A stretch of 61,288 nt of DNA from CAYVAP01 sp964343195 (GCA_964343195.1 CAYFIR010000019.1:1-61288), one strand, 5' to 3'. Positions 8,347 to 17,083 are shown, counted from the stretch's first letter. The notes: a model not told the origin generated them from the sequence alone. Translations and numbers: made by a program.

Positions 8347-10521
8347 TTACTCTTCTGCCTTGATATCCGTACCCAAACGTTGCAGGTAAGCGATCAGGGC
8401 CATGATCTCACGGTCAGCGAGCTGACTGTAATCTTCAACCCCTAGCTGATCAGCGACGGCGTCAGCGATTTCCTGAGCCTGTTTCTGAGCATCGGCTACC
8501 GCTTCCTGGTCATACCCATCTTCGTATGGTACACCCAGGGTCTGCATAGCACGGATCTTGGCATCGGTGCTGCTGAGATCCAGTTCATTTTCCAGCAGCC
8601 ATGGATAGGATGGCATCAATGAACCAGGAGAGGTACTACGTGGATCCTCCATGTGGTTGAAGTGCCAGCTATGGCTGTACTTTCCACCCAGGCGGTGCAG
8701 GTCTGGCCCCGTACGCTTGGAGCCCCACTGGAATGGGTGGTCATAGACGAACTCACCTGCTTTGGAGTACTCGCCGTAGCGCTCGGTTTCAGAGCGGAAT
8801 GGACGCACCATCTGTGAGTGGCAGGTGTAGCAGCCTTCCCGGACATAAAGGTCGCGGCCTTCCAGCTCAAGTGGGGTGTAAGGCTGTACCGAGGCGATGG
8901 TCGGAACGTTGCTCTTGATCATGAAGGTAGGAACCATTTCCACAATACCTCCGATCAGGATGGCGATAGTAGCCCAAACAAGGAATGGGATAGGCTTGCG
9001 CTCGATGCTACGGTGCCAGTGTTCGTTGCTATGAGGCTTGTATGCCTTAGGCATTGCAGGAGCTTCAGCTTCCTCTTTCTTGAGGAACTTGCCCTGAGCT
9101 GCAGTTGCCCACAGGTTGTAGATCATGATGATTACCCCAACGAGGTACAACGATCCACCCACGGCACGCAGGATGTACATTGGTACGATCTGAAGCACGG
9201 TCTCCAGGAAGTTTGGATATGCCAGGAAGCCGTCAGCAGTAAATTCTTTCCACATCAGAGACTGAGTCCAGCCTGCCCAGTAGAGAGGCAATGCGTAGAA
9301 GATGATCCCCAGGGTGCCGATCCAGAAGTGCGCATTAGCGAGCTTGGTGCTCTTCAACTGAGTCCTCCACAAGCGTGGGAACAGCCAGTACAGGATACCA
9401 AAGGTCAGGAAGCCATTCCAGCCAAGCGTACCAATGTGTACGTGGGCAATGGTCCAGTCGGTAAAGTGACTGATGGCGTTAAAGCTCTTGATGGACAGCA
9501 TGGGACCCTCGAAGGTGGACATACCATAGGCGGTAACCGCTACTACCATGAACTTCAGCGTTGCGTCATTCCGTACGCGGTCCCAGGCACCACGTAGGGT
9601 AAGGAGACCATTCAACATACCCCCCCATGACGGAGCGATCAGCATGATGGAAAATACCGTACCGAGTGACTGAGCCCAGTCAGGCAGCGAAGAATACAAC
9701 AGGTGGTGAGGACCAGCCCAGATGTAGATGAAGATCAGTGCCCAGAAGTGAATGATCGACAGTCGGTATGAGTAAACCGGACGATTGGATGCCTTGGGAA
9801 TGAAGTAATACATCAGACCCAGGTAAGGAGTCGTCAGGAAGAATGCCACTGCGTTGTGACCGTACCACCACTGTACCAGTGCGTCCTGTACCCCTGCGAA
9901 GAGGGAGTAGCTCTTGAACATGGTAACAGGCAACTCCAGGTTGTTCACAATGTGTAGAACTGCTACTGTGGCCCATGTGGCGATGTAAAACCAGATGGCT
10001 ACATACAGGTGGCGCTCACGACGGTTCAGAATGGTCATGATCATGTTAAGCCCGAAGACTACCCAGATAAGGGTGATCGCGATGTCAATAGGCCACTCAA
10101 GTTCTGCATACTCCTTGGAAGAAGTAATACCAAGTGGGAGCGTGATCAGGGCCGATAGGATAATGGCTTGCCATCCCCAAAAGTGGATGTTGCCCAGTGC
10201 CTTGCTATACATTGGTGTCTTGAGCAGGCGCGGCAGAGAGTAGTAAACTCCCATAAAGATACCGTTACCTACAAAGGCAAAAATGGCAGCATTGGTGTGG
10301 AGAGGGCGGATACGACCAAAGGACAGGAAACTAACCCCGTCCCATAGTGCTCCCTCAGGAATGAACATTTCGAAGGCGGCGATGAGTCCCACCGCCATGC
10401 CGGCTAGCCCCCAGAAGATGGAGGCTATGGCAAAGTTCCTCACCAGGGTGTTATCGTAGGAAAAGCGCTCTAGCGTCGCTGTTCCTGATGCCCCTGATTG
10501 CAGAGTTGGATTCGTGGACAT
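8347..10521 (-). CDS. ccoNO: Fused cbb3-type cytochrome c oxidase subunits I and II (CcoN-CcoO)
   Basis: A 724-residue fusion of the catalytic haem-copper subunit CcoN (about 1-480, with twelve or so membrane helices) and the haem-c subunit CcoO (about 500-724), separated by a further membrane helix. The CcoN part shows the conserved LVRNFAIASIFWG opening, FGRIRPLHTNAAIFAF with a haem-ligand histidine, and WWYGHNAVAFFLT near the copper site. The CcoO part has CYTCHSQMVRPF (haem site residues 564-568), YGEYSKAGEFVYD and GPDLHRLGGKY. The fusion is the normal arrangement in many Bacteroidota. The complex reduces oxygen with high affinity at the inner membrane. The gene begins just after ccoS. 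Confidence 0.95.
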   Translation of the reverse strand: MSTNPTLQSGASGTATLERFSYDNTLVRNFAIASIFWGLAGMAVGLIAAFEMFIPEGALWDGVSFLSFGRIRPLHTNAAIFAFVGNGIFMGVYYSLPRLLKTPMYSKALGNIHFWGWQAIILSALITLPLGITSSKEYAELEWPIDIAITLIWVVFGLNMIMTILNRRERHLYVAIWFYIATWATVAVLHIVNNLELPVTMFKSYSLFAGVQDALVQWWYGHNAVAFFLTTPYLGLMYYFIPKASNRPVYSYRLSIIHFWALIFIYIWAGPHHLLYSSLPDWAQSLGTVFSIMLIAPSWGGMLNGLLTLRGAWDRVRNDATLKFMVVAVTAYGMSTFEGPMLSIKSFNAISHFTDWTIAHVHIGTLGWNGFLTFGILYWLFPRLWRTQLKSTKLANAHFWIGTLGIIFYALPLYWAGWTQSLMWKEFTADGFLAYPNFLETVLQIVPMYILRAVGGSLYLVGVIIMIYNLWATAAQGKFLKKEEAEAPAMPKAYKPHSNEHWHRSIERKPIPFLVWATIAILIGGIVEMVPTFMIKSNVPTIASVQPYTPLELEGRDLYVREGCYTCHSQMVRPFRSETERYGEYSKAGEFVYDHPFQWGSKRTGPDLHRLGGKYSHSWHFNHMEDPRSTSPGSLMPSYPWLLENELDLSSTDAKIRAMQTLGVPYEDGYDQEAVADAQKQAQEIADAVADQLGVEDYSQLADREIMALIAYLQRLGTDIKAEE

Positions 10522-10527
10522 AACTAA

Positions 10528-10695
10528 TTATTGCTGATTGTGGGATTTAGGCTCTTGATCATCTTGGAAAAGCATGCGCACAGAAGGCGTATAGGAGTCT
10601 TCGTACTGGCCGTTGCGGACAGCCCAGAAAAAAGCCACCAGAAACGCCAGGGCCACTACTAAACTCAAGGCAATCAAAATGAAAATAGCACTCAT
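10528..10695 (-). CDS. ccoS: cbb3-type oxidase assembly protein CcoS
   Basis: A 55-residue single-pass membrane protein (MSAIFILIALSLVVALAFLV, followed by FFWAVRNGQYED). Both the helix and the xxWAVxxGQYxD segment are characteristic of CcoS, which is needed to mature the oxidase cofactors. The ATG at 10695 is chosen because family members begin M-S-x-I; an upstream start adds seven unlike residues. It is first in the operon and 6 bases from ccoNO, directly below the promoter and FNR-like site. Confidence 0.9.
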   Translation of the reverse strand: MSAIFILIALSLVVALAFLVAFFWAVRNGQYEDSYTPSVRMLFQDDQEPKSHNQQ

Positions 10696-10713
10696 AGGAT
10701 GCGAAAGTTTCCC

Positions 10714-10757
10714 CAAAACTATAGGGGAGGCCTCCTTTCAGACATGATGGCAATCAA
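10714..10757 (-). promoter_or_regulatory. cbb3 operon promoter with FNR/CRP-like activator box
   Basis: On the minus strand the 14-base site TTGATTGCCATCAT (10744-10757) matches the FNR consensus TTGAT-N4-ATCAA at nine of ten positions. TAGTTTTG (10714-10721) matches the Bacteroidota -7 element TAnnTTTG exactly. If transcription starts about four bases below that element, the box centre falls near -40, the class II activator position. The leader to ccoS would be about 15 bases. Regulation by low oxygen is inferred from this geometry and from known control of cbb3 oxidases. Confidence 0.65.
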
Positions 10758-10990
10758 AAGCAGGTATGACTTTTATCATATAAGTATTGGATGATATGAT
10801 GAGAAGGGCTTTTATGGCCTCTGGTGGGCGATTTGACAGGCTGCCTGGAGTACCACCCAGGCGGGCCTGCATCACCAGGAAATATCCTGGTGTTCGGACT
10901 TTCGGATGTTATGGCAGGAAATAACAGCCCTTGGGCGAATGCTGTTTATCCCTTATATTCTCATGCATGAACAATACAAAAATCGTCGAT

Positions 10991-11392
10991 ATGCGGCATG
11001 TCCTCATTTCCCTTGTGCTGGTTCTATCTGCATGTGCCCCCTGGGCCGGACTGGAACATCAGAACTGGGTGCAGACTGATCTGTACTTCGGGCTCAAAGG
11101 ACCGGAGGGCGAAGTAATTGCGGATAGCAGCTTTCAACGGTTCGTTCAGACTACCGTAAGTCCGGCATTTCCCGATGGATATACCCTGTTGGAAGGCAAA
11201 GGACAGTGGCGAATGGAAGACGGAACCCTGGTGGAAGAACCCTCGCGGGTACTGAGAATCCTGCATCCAAAATCAAAGGAAAGGAGTGAGATCCTTGACC
11301 ACATAGCCGACCAATATTGTGAAGAGTTTGAGCAGGAAGCCGTGATGCGCATCAGCCGCAAAGTCAAGGTCAACTTCCCGGATGGGGAGTGA
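10991..11392 (+). CDS. DUF3574 lipoprotein
   Basis: A 133-residue predicted lipoprotein: MRHVLISLVLVLSAC gives a signal peptide with lipobox L-S-A-C. The mature part matches DUF3574: WVQTDLYFGLK, FVQTTVSPAFPDGYTLLEG, GQWRMEDGTLVEEPSRVLRI. The family has no established function. The ATG at 10991 is preferred because an A-rich stretch precedes it and the signal peptide is normal in length; the in-frame ATG at 10967 is an alternative. It stands alone, transcribed away from the cbb3 operon. Confidence 0.8.
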   Translation: MRHVLISLVLVLSACAPWAGLEHQNWVQTDLYFGLKGPEGEVIADSSFQRFVQTTVSPAFPDGYTLLEGKGQWRMEDGTLVEEPSRVLRILHPKSKERSEILDHIADQYCEEFEQEAVMRISRKVKVNFPDGE

Positions 11393-11413
11393 GGGGAAGG
11401 GGGGATGGGTATG

Positions 11414-11445
11414 GGGTATAAGGGTATAAGGGTATAAGGGTATAA
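11414..11445. repeat. Four perfect tandem copies of GGGTATAA
   Basis: Four uninterrupted 8-base units, preceded by GGGATGGGTATG and followed by the decayed unit GGTATATGG. Together with the next array it makes up most of the 335-base gap between the DUF3574 gene and lemA. The motif is related to the TATAGGGG sequences at 8255, 13880 and 42601. Confidence 0.85.
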
Positions 11446-11493
11446 GGTATATGGTGGAATTGTTGTAACCCAATGGGAATCAGGTCAGTACCC

Positions 11494-11554
11494 AACTACG
11501 AACTACGAACTACGAACTACGAACTACGAACTACGAACTACGAACTACGAACTA
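11494..11554. repeat. Heptanucleotide tandem array, eight copies of AACTACG
   Basis: Eight perfect copies of AACTACG (11494-11549) plus a partial ninth. A mini-hairpin CCCGC-GAA-GCGGG (about 11580-11592) follows, the same module found in the repeats at 1-265, then three copies of AACATTG (about 11651-11671). No ORF is supported in this gap. Slippage at such an array could vary the distance to the lemA promoter, but no clear promoter element is seen there. Confidence 0.9.
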
Positions 11555-11727
11555 TTCACCACGTTGAGCGCAGCGAAATCCCGCGAAGCGGGAAACTGCG
11601 AACTCCCTTTCCAACCAATTAAAACAAAAACCCGTCTCTTTCGTCTGAACATTGAACATTGAACATTGGTCAGAGATCACCTTGCCCGAAAATGATCAAT
11701 GAATAAACTTTCAACTCATAAATAATC

Positions 11728-12327
11728 ATGCGCAGAGCATTTTGGTTTTTCATACTTGGCTTATTCCTTCTGGGAGGATGTGGCTATTTCAATCTCAAGA
11801 GTTCCCAGAATAAAATGGTCGAACTCGAGGAGCAGGTAGATGCCCAGTGGGCCGACGTACAGAACGAGTACCAGTCTCGCGCTGACCTGGTTCCTCAACT
11901 TGTCAACACCGTAAAGGGCGCCGCCAACTTTGAACAGTCTACCCTGACCGACATCTCTGAAGCACGTGCCCAGGTAGGTCAGATGACAGTCAGCAAAGAA
12001 GTACTGGAAGACCCGCAGGCCTTTGAGCGCTTTCAGCAGGCCCAAAGCCAGCTGGGAGGAGCCCTCTCCCGCCTGCTATCCGTTTCAGAAAACTACCCCG
12101 AGCTACAGGCTAGCCAGGGCTTTTTGACCCTTCAGGATCAGCTGGAAGGCATCAACAACCGCATCTCCAATGAGCGGATGCGCTTCAACGAAGCCGCCAG
12201 AACCTACAATACCTACGTGAAGAAGTTTCCCCAGAGCATCTATGCCAATATCCTTGGCTTTGATGAAAAAGTGTACTTCGAAGCCAGCCAGGGAGCACAG
12301 AGCGCTCCTGAGGTGAATTTTGAGTAA
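11728..12327 (+). CDS. lemA: LemA family protein
   Basis: A 199-residue LemA-family protein with an N-terminal lipoprotein-like signal (FFILGLFLLGGC, Cys18). The family core follows: NKMVELEEQVDAQWADVQNEYQSRADLVPQLVNTVKG, where the VxxQWAxVxxxYQRRxDLxPNLV pattern is diagnostic, and later FNEAARTYNT and FPQSIYANILGF. The predicted fold is a long alpha-helical bundle outside the inner membrane. Function is unknown. Genes for LemA and one or two TPM-domain proteins recur together in Bacteroidota, as here. Confidence 0.92.
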   Translation: MRRAFWFFILGLFLLGGCGYFNLKSSQNKMVELEEQVDAQWADVQNEYQSRADLVPQLVNTVKGAANFEQSTLTDISEARAQVGQMTVSKEVLEDPQAFERFQQAQSQLGGALSRLLSVSENYPELQASQGFLTLQDQLEGINNRISNERMRFNEAARTYNTYVKKFPQSIYANILGFDEKVYFEASQGAQSAPEVNFE

Positions 12328-12372
12328 GAAGCGAAAAGCGAGATTCCCGATTCTCGGGACTGGCTGCCTGCG

Positions 12373-12451
12373 CTGTCAGAAGTCAGAAAAAAGACGAAGA
12401 TTTTTCGCAACCGTGTTTTGGATACGCCAGTAGCACTCTGACTTCTGACAG
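12373..12451. repeat. 15-base perfect inverted repeat between lemA and the first TPM gene
   Basis: CTGTCAGAAGTCAGA (12373-12387) is exactly complementary to TCTGACTTCTGACAG (12437-12451), enclosing 49 bases. A second small hairpin, TCCCGA-TTC-TCGGGA, lies just before it (about 12345-12359). Neither is followed by a T run, so attenuation or mRNA processing is more likely than simple termination. Confidence 0.8.
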
Positions 12452-12492
12452 GCCGTTCTCTCTTCTAACTTCTGTTCCCTAAATCCTGAACC

Positions 12493-12948
12493 ATGGCCCT
12501 ATTTTCCAATCCAGCACGAACCTTTTTTTCCCGAGAAGAAGGGCGTCAGATCGTCGATGCCATACAGGCCGCCGAACAAAACACATCGGGAGAAATCCGC
12601 CTGCACCTGGAAAACAAAGTCCGCAAAGGACAGACTGTCATCCAGCAGGCCGGCAAAGCCTTTGACCGGCTCGGGATGTACGACACCGAGCAGCGCAATG
12701 GCGTCCTGATCTTCATGGCGGTCGAGGACCACAAGTTTGCCATCATCGCCGATGAAGGCATCAACAAAGTCGTCCCTGAGAACTTCTGGAATGACATTGC
12801 TGCCCTGATGAGCGCCAAATTCAAAGAAAAAGCCTTCGTGGCTGGTCTGAGCGAAGGCATCCAACTCATAGGCGAAAAGCTCCAGGAGTTTTTCCCGTAC
12901 CAAACCGACGACATCAATGAATTACCGGACGACATATCCTTTGGTTAA
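12493..12948 (+). CDS. TPM domain protein (DUF477), soluble form
   Basis: A 151-residue protein made almost wholly of a TPM/DUF477 domain: FSREEGRQIVDAIQAAEQNTSGEIRLHLEN, RNGVLIFMAVEDHKFAIIADEGI and a helical C-terminus (FKEKAFVAGLSEGIQLIGEKL). No signal peptide or membrane helix is seen, so it is probably cytoplasmic or membrane-associated. It is the middle gene of the lemA-TPM-TPM set and overlaps the next gene by 32 bases. The biochemical role of the family is not settled. Confidence 0.88.
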   Translation: MALFSNPARTFFSREEGRQIVDAIQAAEQNTSGEIRLHLENKVRKGQTVIQQAGKAFDRLGMYDTEQRNGVLIFMAVEDHKFAIIADEGINKVVPENFWNDIAALMSAKFKEKAFVAGLSEGIQLIGEKLQEFFPYQTDDINELPDDISFG

Positions 12949-13870
12949 TATAGGGGGAGCAGCTACTCCAATCGCCATCGAGGAGCAATCAGGGGAGGTA
13001 TCCCGCAAATCCCACGGCTTCCTGGGCACCCTTCTGGCCTTTATTTCCTTTTTATACCTCATCACCCTAACCATTCCCTCGATGGGGCAGGGCTTTGGCT
13101 ACATGGACCAGATTCCGGAGGCCAATGGCTTTGTCAATGACTATGTGGGACTCTTGACCAGTCAGCAGCGTACCCAGTTGGAGGCCTTTCTCACTCAAAA
13201 CGCTCAGCAGACCAGCAACGAAATTGCGGTAGCCATCATGGACCTGCCAGAGGGGGCTGACATCAAGCAATTTACCAATGACGCAGCCCGCAAGTGGGGA
13301 ATCGGAGGCGAAAATAATGACAATGGGGCCTTACTCGCCATCTATCTCAATCAGCGCAAAGTCCGAATTGAGGTAGGCTATGGGCTGGAGCCTACCATTA
13401 CCGATGCCGCATCCGGTGGGATTATCCGTGAGGTGATTCGTCCAGCTTTTCAGCAGGGTGACTATTACAACGGGATTGACCGTGCGGTACACATCATGGC
13501 CAGCCTCGCCAGCGGAGAATTCGACCAGGCCAATGGTCGGCAATATTACAGCCAGCCTAATACCCGAACAAGGGACAATGGAGCGGGCGGTGCCAATATC
13601 GCAGTGCTCGTCATCATCATCATTCTGTTCATCACCCTGATACGCCGTGGCGGCGGCGGAGGTGGCGGTGGATATGGTGGTGGTGGTTGGAACTGGTTCC
13701 CGCTATTCTGGATCTTTGGCAGCGGCTGGGGTGGTGGCAGCCATAACCACGGCGGTGGCTGGGGCGGCGGCTCTGGAGGAGGATTTGGCGGTGGCTTCGG
13801 TGGAGGAGGCGGTTTCGGCGGCTTTGGCGGAGGAGACTTCGGCGGCGGCGGTGCCGATGGCGGCTGGTAG
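12917..13870 (+). CDS. Membrane-anchored TPM domain protein with glycine-rich tail (YgcG-like)
   Basis: A 317-residue protein: hydrophobic export segment at about 34-54 (TLLAFISFLYLITLT), TPM domain at about 60-195 (ANGFVNDYVGLLTSQQRTQLEAFL, NDNGALLAIYLNQRKVRIEVGYGLEP), membrane helix near 225-242 (IAVLVIIIILFITLI), then about 70 residues of mostly glycine interspersed with Trp and Phe. The order signal-TPM-helix-glycine tail is that of YgcG proteins. The ATG at 12917 overlaps the previous gene and leaves an unusually long hydrophilic leader before the export segment; a later non-ATG start cannot be excluded. Confidence 0.85.
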   Translation: MNYRTTYPLVNIGGAATPIAIEEQSGEVSRKSHGFLGTLLAFISFLYLITLTIPSMGQGFGYMDQIPEANGFVNDYVGLLTSQQRTQLEAFLTQNAQQTSNEIAVAIMDLPEGADIKQFTNDAARKWGIGGENNDNGALLAIYLNQRKVRIEVGYGLEPTITDAASGGIIREVIRPAFQQGDYYNGIDRAVHIMASLASGEFDQANGRQYYSQPNTRTRDNGAGGANIAVLVIIIILFITLIRRGGGGGGGGYGGGGWNWFPLFWIFGSGWGGGSHNHGGGWGGGSGGGFGGGFGGGGGFGGFGGGDFGGGGADGGW

Positions 13871-13879
13871 CCAGATCGT

Positions 13880-13952
13880 GGGGTGTATAGGGGAATAAGG
13901 TTTATATGGATAATATTGGCACTTTGGTTATTCGTATCACCCCTATAGACCC
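13880..13952. repeat. TATAGGGG-type inverted repeat
   Basis: GGGGTGTATAGGGGAATAAG (13880-13899) and CACCCCTATAGACCC (13938-13952) can pair imperfectly. The left arm contains the same GGTGTATAGGGG word as the palindrome at 8268. It lies just downstream of the TPM gene, in a 343-base gap that otherwise holds the two minus-strand terminators below and no supported gene. Confidence 0.7.
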
Positions 13953-14030
13953 TGAGGTGTGAGGGTGGGATGGTCCCTAATCAATAGTTACGCCTTATAC
14001 CGTATTCCGCTTCCCGCCTCCCATGGCTTT

Positions 14031-14081
14031 CAAGAAAAATCGCCCGAACAGTTCTTCCAATACGAAGAATACTGTCGGGCG
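14031..14081 (-). terminator. Strong intrinsic terminator facing the pectinesterase gene
   Basis: CGCCCGA and TCGGGCG close a bulged stem of about 15 base pairs (inner pairs CAG/CTG and TTCTT/AAGAA) around an 8-base loop. On the minus strand it is followed by ATTTTTCTTG. It would stop transcripts that read past the first terminator-like hairpin at 14158-14210. Confidence 0.7.
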
Positions 14082-14157
14082 CTCCTTACCAATAACCAGG
14101 TGCTGATGCTAATTCAGTTTATCTGCCAGGTTCACCACATGGTTGGGTTGAATTATG

Positions 14158-14210
14158 AAAAAAGCCACCACCATCCCAGGACCGCAAAGCCCAGAGACAG
14201 GCGGTGGTCA
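14158..14210 (-). terminator. Terminator-like hairpin just after the pectinesterase stop
   Basis: On the minus strand ACCACC and GGTGGT flank about 35 bases, and the downstream arm runs into GGC followed by six T. The loop is long, so it is weaker than the second hairpin at 14031. Confidence 0.45.
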
Positions 14211-14213
14211 TGA

Positions 14214-16961
14214 CTACTGAATGATAATTTTTTGGGCTCCACTGATTCCATCGATGGAATAACGGACCAGGTAGAATCCCCGAGGCAGGGCCTCAAGTGA
14301 GATTTCCCTTTCAGTATTGCCCTGGATTAGAGCCCTGCCGCCAAGGTCATAAACGCTCACCTCAGAGCGATTCCCTTCTACGTACAGGCGTTTGTTGGCA
14401 GCATACACCCGAACGCCGTCGGCATTCAGGATATTGCTGGTCTCTCCGACGAGCAGGGATCCATTTCCGGTAAAATATTCGGGATTAGTGGTCGCATCAT
14501 AGGTTCCTTCTGACAACGAAGAACCGTTGATCTCGGCATACAGTACCTGCACACTGGTGCGTAGTTCTATGCGGCCCTGGTCGTATAGGTTTACCCGCAG
14601 GGTATCGCCCGCGCACTTCTGGTTGCCCAGTGAGACGAAGTTGTCGATGCCTATCTCAATCAGTCCCTTCCCAAATGCGTTCTCAGCAAGGCCCTGAATA
14701 GCAGCTACGCTATTGGGGTTGGTGCTGGCTCGGGTCAGGTCCCAGGTGCCGGTGAAGTCGCTATTGTCGCCGGTGAGCTTCAGCGTGCCAGTGTTTTCGG
14801 TGTCGTCTCTCCGGTTGTAAACCGTGACTTTTCCATCCCCGCTGATGGGGCCACCAAGGGTCATGGCGTGGTCAGGCTGGGCCCGGCTGTTCATGTCTAT
14901 GAGGACTTCGCCCAGGATAACAGTAGGAGCATTGAGGGTAAAACCTGTCCCTCCAGTGGCATAGGAAAAGCTGGAGCCTGTTTCCATGTAAAGGGTGCCA
15001 ATCGCCTCATGGGTACCGCGCAAACGGATTCTGCCGCCTGCTTCGACATACACATCTGCCGGAAAATCAAATGAGGTGGTCTCCATTTCGATGCTGTTGT
15101 ACACCGTATCCCCGGCTTCCGGTAACAAAGCTGGCTGAAAGTGCAGCGGATTGTCCCAGTTGCCGTTGGAGCCTCCGATGAAAATGTAGGAAGTCGGACG
15201 GCCCACGTTAATGCTGCCACTACCGGTGATGAGGCCGGGATTGGTCGTGGAGCTGTAAACTCCAGGCAACTGCAGGACGCCGTCTATGTAAAATTCCAGC
15301 AGGGAAATGTTGTCATTCAGGGCCAGGGTGGCTCCGTCATTTGCCCTCAGGGCGGTCTGGGTAAAGATGGCGTCGCCCGTTTCGATGGTCAGGCTGGCCA
15401 GGCTGTCCACGGTTACGCTGCGGGCTTCTCCGAGGGCCTTGGTTCCATCAGCGGTGATGTTCCCTTCGCGGATGATCCAGTGACCAGAGAAGTTGGAGTT
15501 ATCCAGGGTAAGGCCCAGGTTGGCGGTTCCCATTTTCTCGATCACGTGTACCCCGATGATTTCGGTGTTCAGGTCGAGGTTGGCGGCAGCGCGGATGATG
15601 AGCGAATCTTTGGTGCGGATGCGTCCCGTCAGGCTGGCGGCCACATCTGTCTGGATGATGGCTCCATCTACCGCCAGGTAAGTCACTTCACTGGGGGCAG
15701 CGATCATGAGGGTAGCATATTCGCTCAGATTCAGGTCGGCTACAAAGTGACCGCCTGAAGCCATGATGGTATCGGGTCCGGTTACATAGGCAGCTTCATT
15801 GGTGTCGGGTACCGCGATGGGATCCCAGTTGTCAGCGAGCAACCAATCGTTGGTAGCTCCCGCTCCAGTCCAGTCATAGGTCGGAACAGCAGGGGGAATG
15901 GCCGTCGGATCCCAGTTGTCACTGCCTCCGAGTACGTTTTGTACGGTATAGTTAGCGGCTTCGGCGGCGGTGAGGTTGCGCAGGCCAGCCCAGTTGGCGC
16001 GGCCAGTGGTATCGGCTCCAGGACCGGTGTTCATGTATTCGTAGAGGTGGAGGTCGGTACTGGTGGTCGCATAAGACATGTTCCATGTGTCGCCCCATCC
16101 TTCGGGATGAATCTTGTCGGTCATGTCGCAGTAGAGCCAGGCTACCTTGGGGTAGTTCTGCCATGGGCGACCAAAGCGTACCTGGGCTCCGTCATCCCCC
16201 GCTCGGGGACTGTTGAGGGCATAGGTAAGCTGGCACTGGTTAAAAACATAGCCAAATGGTTCACTCTGCGAAGTGGCAGGTGCGGTGATCCAGCCTCCGC
16301 CCCAACTGCGAACTTCACAGTTTTGGAAGAAGGCGGTTCCTCCTCCATAGATGTAATCGGTTCGCCCTACGATGAGACAGTTCTCCAGGTAGGTGCGCTT
16401 GCCATTGCTCCAGAAATAGATGGTATCCTGGTAGCCAGTGAGGTTGCAGTTGCGGAATACCACCCGGTCGCCTCGTACGGTTATGGCCTGGGCCTGGCCC
16501 ACGGGACCGGCAGTATTTTCGATGGTCAGGTTTTCTGCCTGAAAATCATCTGCTATCACCGTGAGGGTCGCTGAGGTCGCGATATTATCTCCTGACCACA
16601 TTTGGGCATCGGCAGCAGGGCACTTGCCATTAAATCCTCCCGATTGGCAGTCGTATATGTGGTAGCTGAGAATGGTTTCGTCCCGGCTTTCTCCAATCAT
16701 CACGACCTTGGTTTTGGTCGCGGGGACAATGAGCTTTTCGGTGTTATAGGTGCCGCGCTTGATGTAGATCACCGTCTCAATGGTACTATTATCTGGAACG
16801 GCGTCGATGGCAGCCTGGATGGTGGTAAAGTCTCCAGAGCCATCCTGTGCGACAACAATGTCAGCGTTTATTCCCTGGGCATGAAGAGTATTCAGGCCAA
16901 AGATCGCGGATAGGGTCAAACAGATCCCCAGTCCGATGAAGAGTTGGTAAAGACGGGTCAT
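14214..16961 (-). CDS. Pectinesterase (CE8) with beta-strand repeat region and T9SS sorting domain
   Basis: A 915-residue secreted enzyme that would remove methyl esters from pectin. After a signal peptide (ending near LHAQG) the CE8 domain, about 30-350, shows DGSGDFTTIQAAIDAVP, the substrate glutamine in GQAQAITVRGD, GYQDTIYF and GRTDYIYGG with the two catalytic aspartates, and the arginine in FGRPW. About 370-835 contains strand-rich modules like autotransporter-associated repeats (NSNFSGHW, NSDFTGTWDL); the closing motif G-x-Y-x-x-x-TNP-x-x-x-TG-x-GS occurs twice. The last 75 residues are a T9SS type A sorting domain (VSVYDLGGRAL, LPRGFYLVRY). The ATG at 16961 gives the better signal peptide; one lies seven codons upstream. 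No other pectin gene adjoins it. Confidence 0.9.
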   Translation of the reverse strand: MTRLYQLFIGLGICLTLSAIFGLNTLHAQGINADIVVAQDGSGDFTTIQAAIDAVPDNSTIETVIYIKRGTYNTEKLIVPATKTKVVMIGESRDETILSYHIYDCQSGGFNGKCPAADAQMWSGDNIATSATLTVIADDFQAENLTIENTAGPVGQAQAITVRGDRVVFRNCNLTGYQDTIYFWSNGKRTYLENCLIVGRTDYIYGGGTAFFQNCEVRSWGGGWITAPATSQSEPFGYVFNQCQLTYALNSPRAGDDGAQVRFGRPWQNYPKVAWLYCDMTDKIHPEGWGDTWNMSYATTSTDLHLYEYMNTGPGADTTGRANWAGLRNLTAAEAANYTVQNVLGGSDNWDPTAIPPAVPTYDWTGAGATNDWLLADNWDPIAVPDTNEAAYVTGPDTIMASGGHFVADLNLSEYATLMIAAPSEVTYLAVDGAIIQTDVAASLTGRIRTKDSLIIRAAANLDLNTEIIGVHVIEKMGTANLGLTLDNSNFSGHWIIREGNITADGTKALGEARSVTVDSLASLTIETGDAIFTQTALRANDGATLALNDNISLLEFYIDGVLQLPGVYSSTTNPGLITGSGSINVGRPTSYIFIGGSNGNWDNPLHFQPALLPEAGDTVYNSIEMETTSFDFPADVYVEAGGRIRLRGTHEAIGTLYMETGSSFSYATGGTGFTLNAPTVILGEVLIDMNSRAQPDHAMTLGGPISGDGKVTVYNRRDDTENTGTLKLTGDNSDFTGTWDLTRASTNPNSVAAIQGLAENAFGKGLIEIGIDNFVSLGNQKCAGDTLRVNLYDQGRIELRTSVQVLYAEINGSSLSEGTYDATTNPEYFTGNGSLLVGETSNILNADGVRVYAANKRLYVEGNRSEVSVYDLGGRALIQGNTEREISLEALPRGFYLVRYSIDGISGAQKIIIQ

Positions 16962-17083
16962 GTTGCGAATGAGTAATAGCAAGTAGGTTTCGTAGTCAAA
17001 AGGTACCCTCAGGATTTCGCATCTGACAGGCAGGAATTAACGGATTCCTAGCAGGAACTATGGATCTGGGTGATTTGTAAATG

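Noticed and set aside
13959..14213. Plus-strand 84-codon frame after the TPM gene
   Set aside because: It overlaps two minus-strand terminator hairpins, and its protein has no recognisable pattern.
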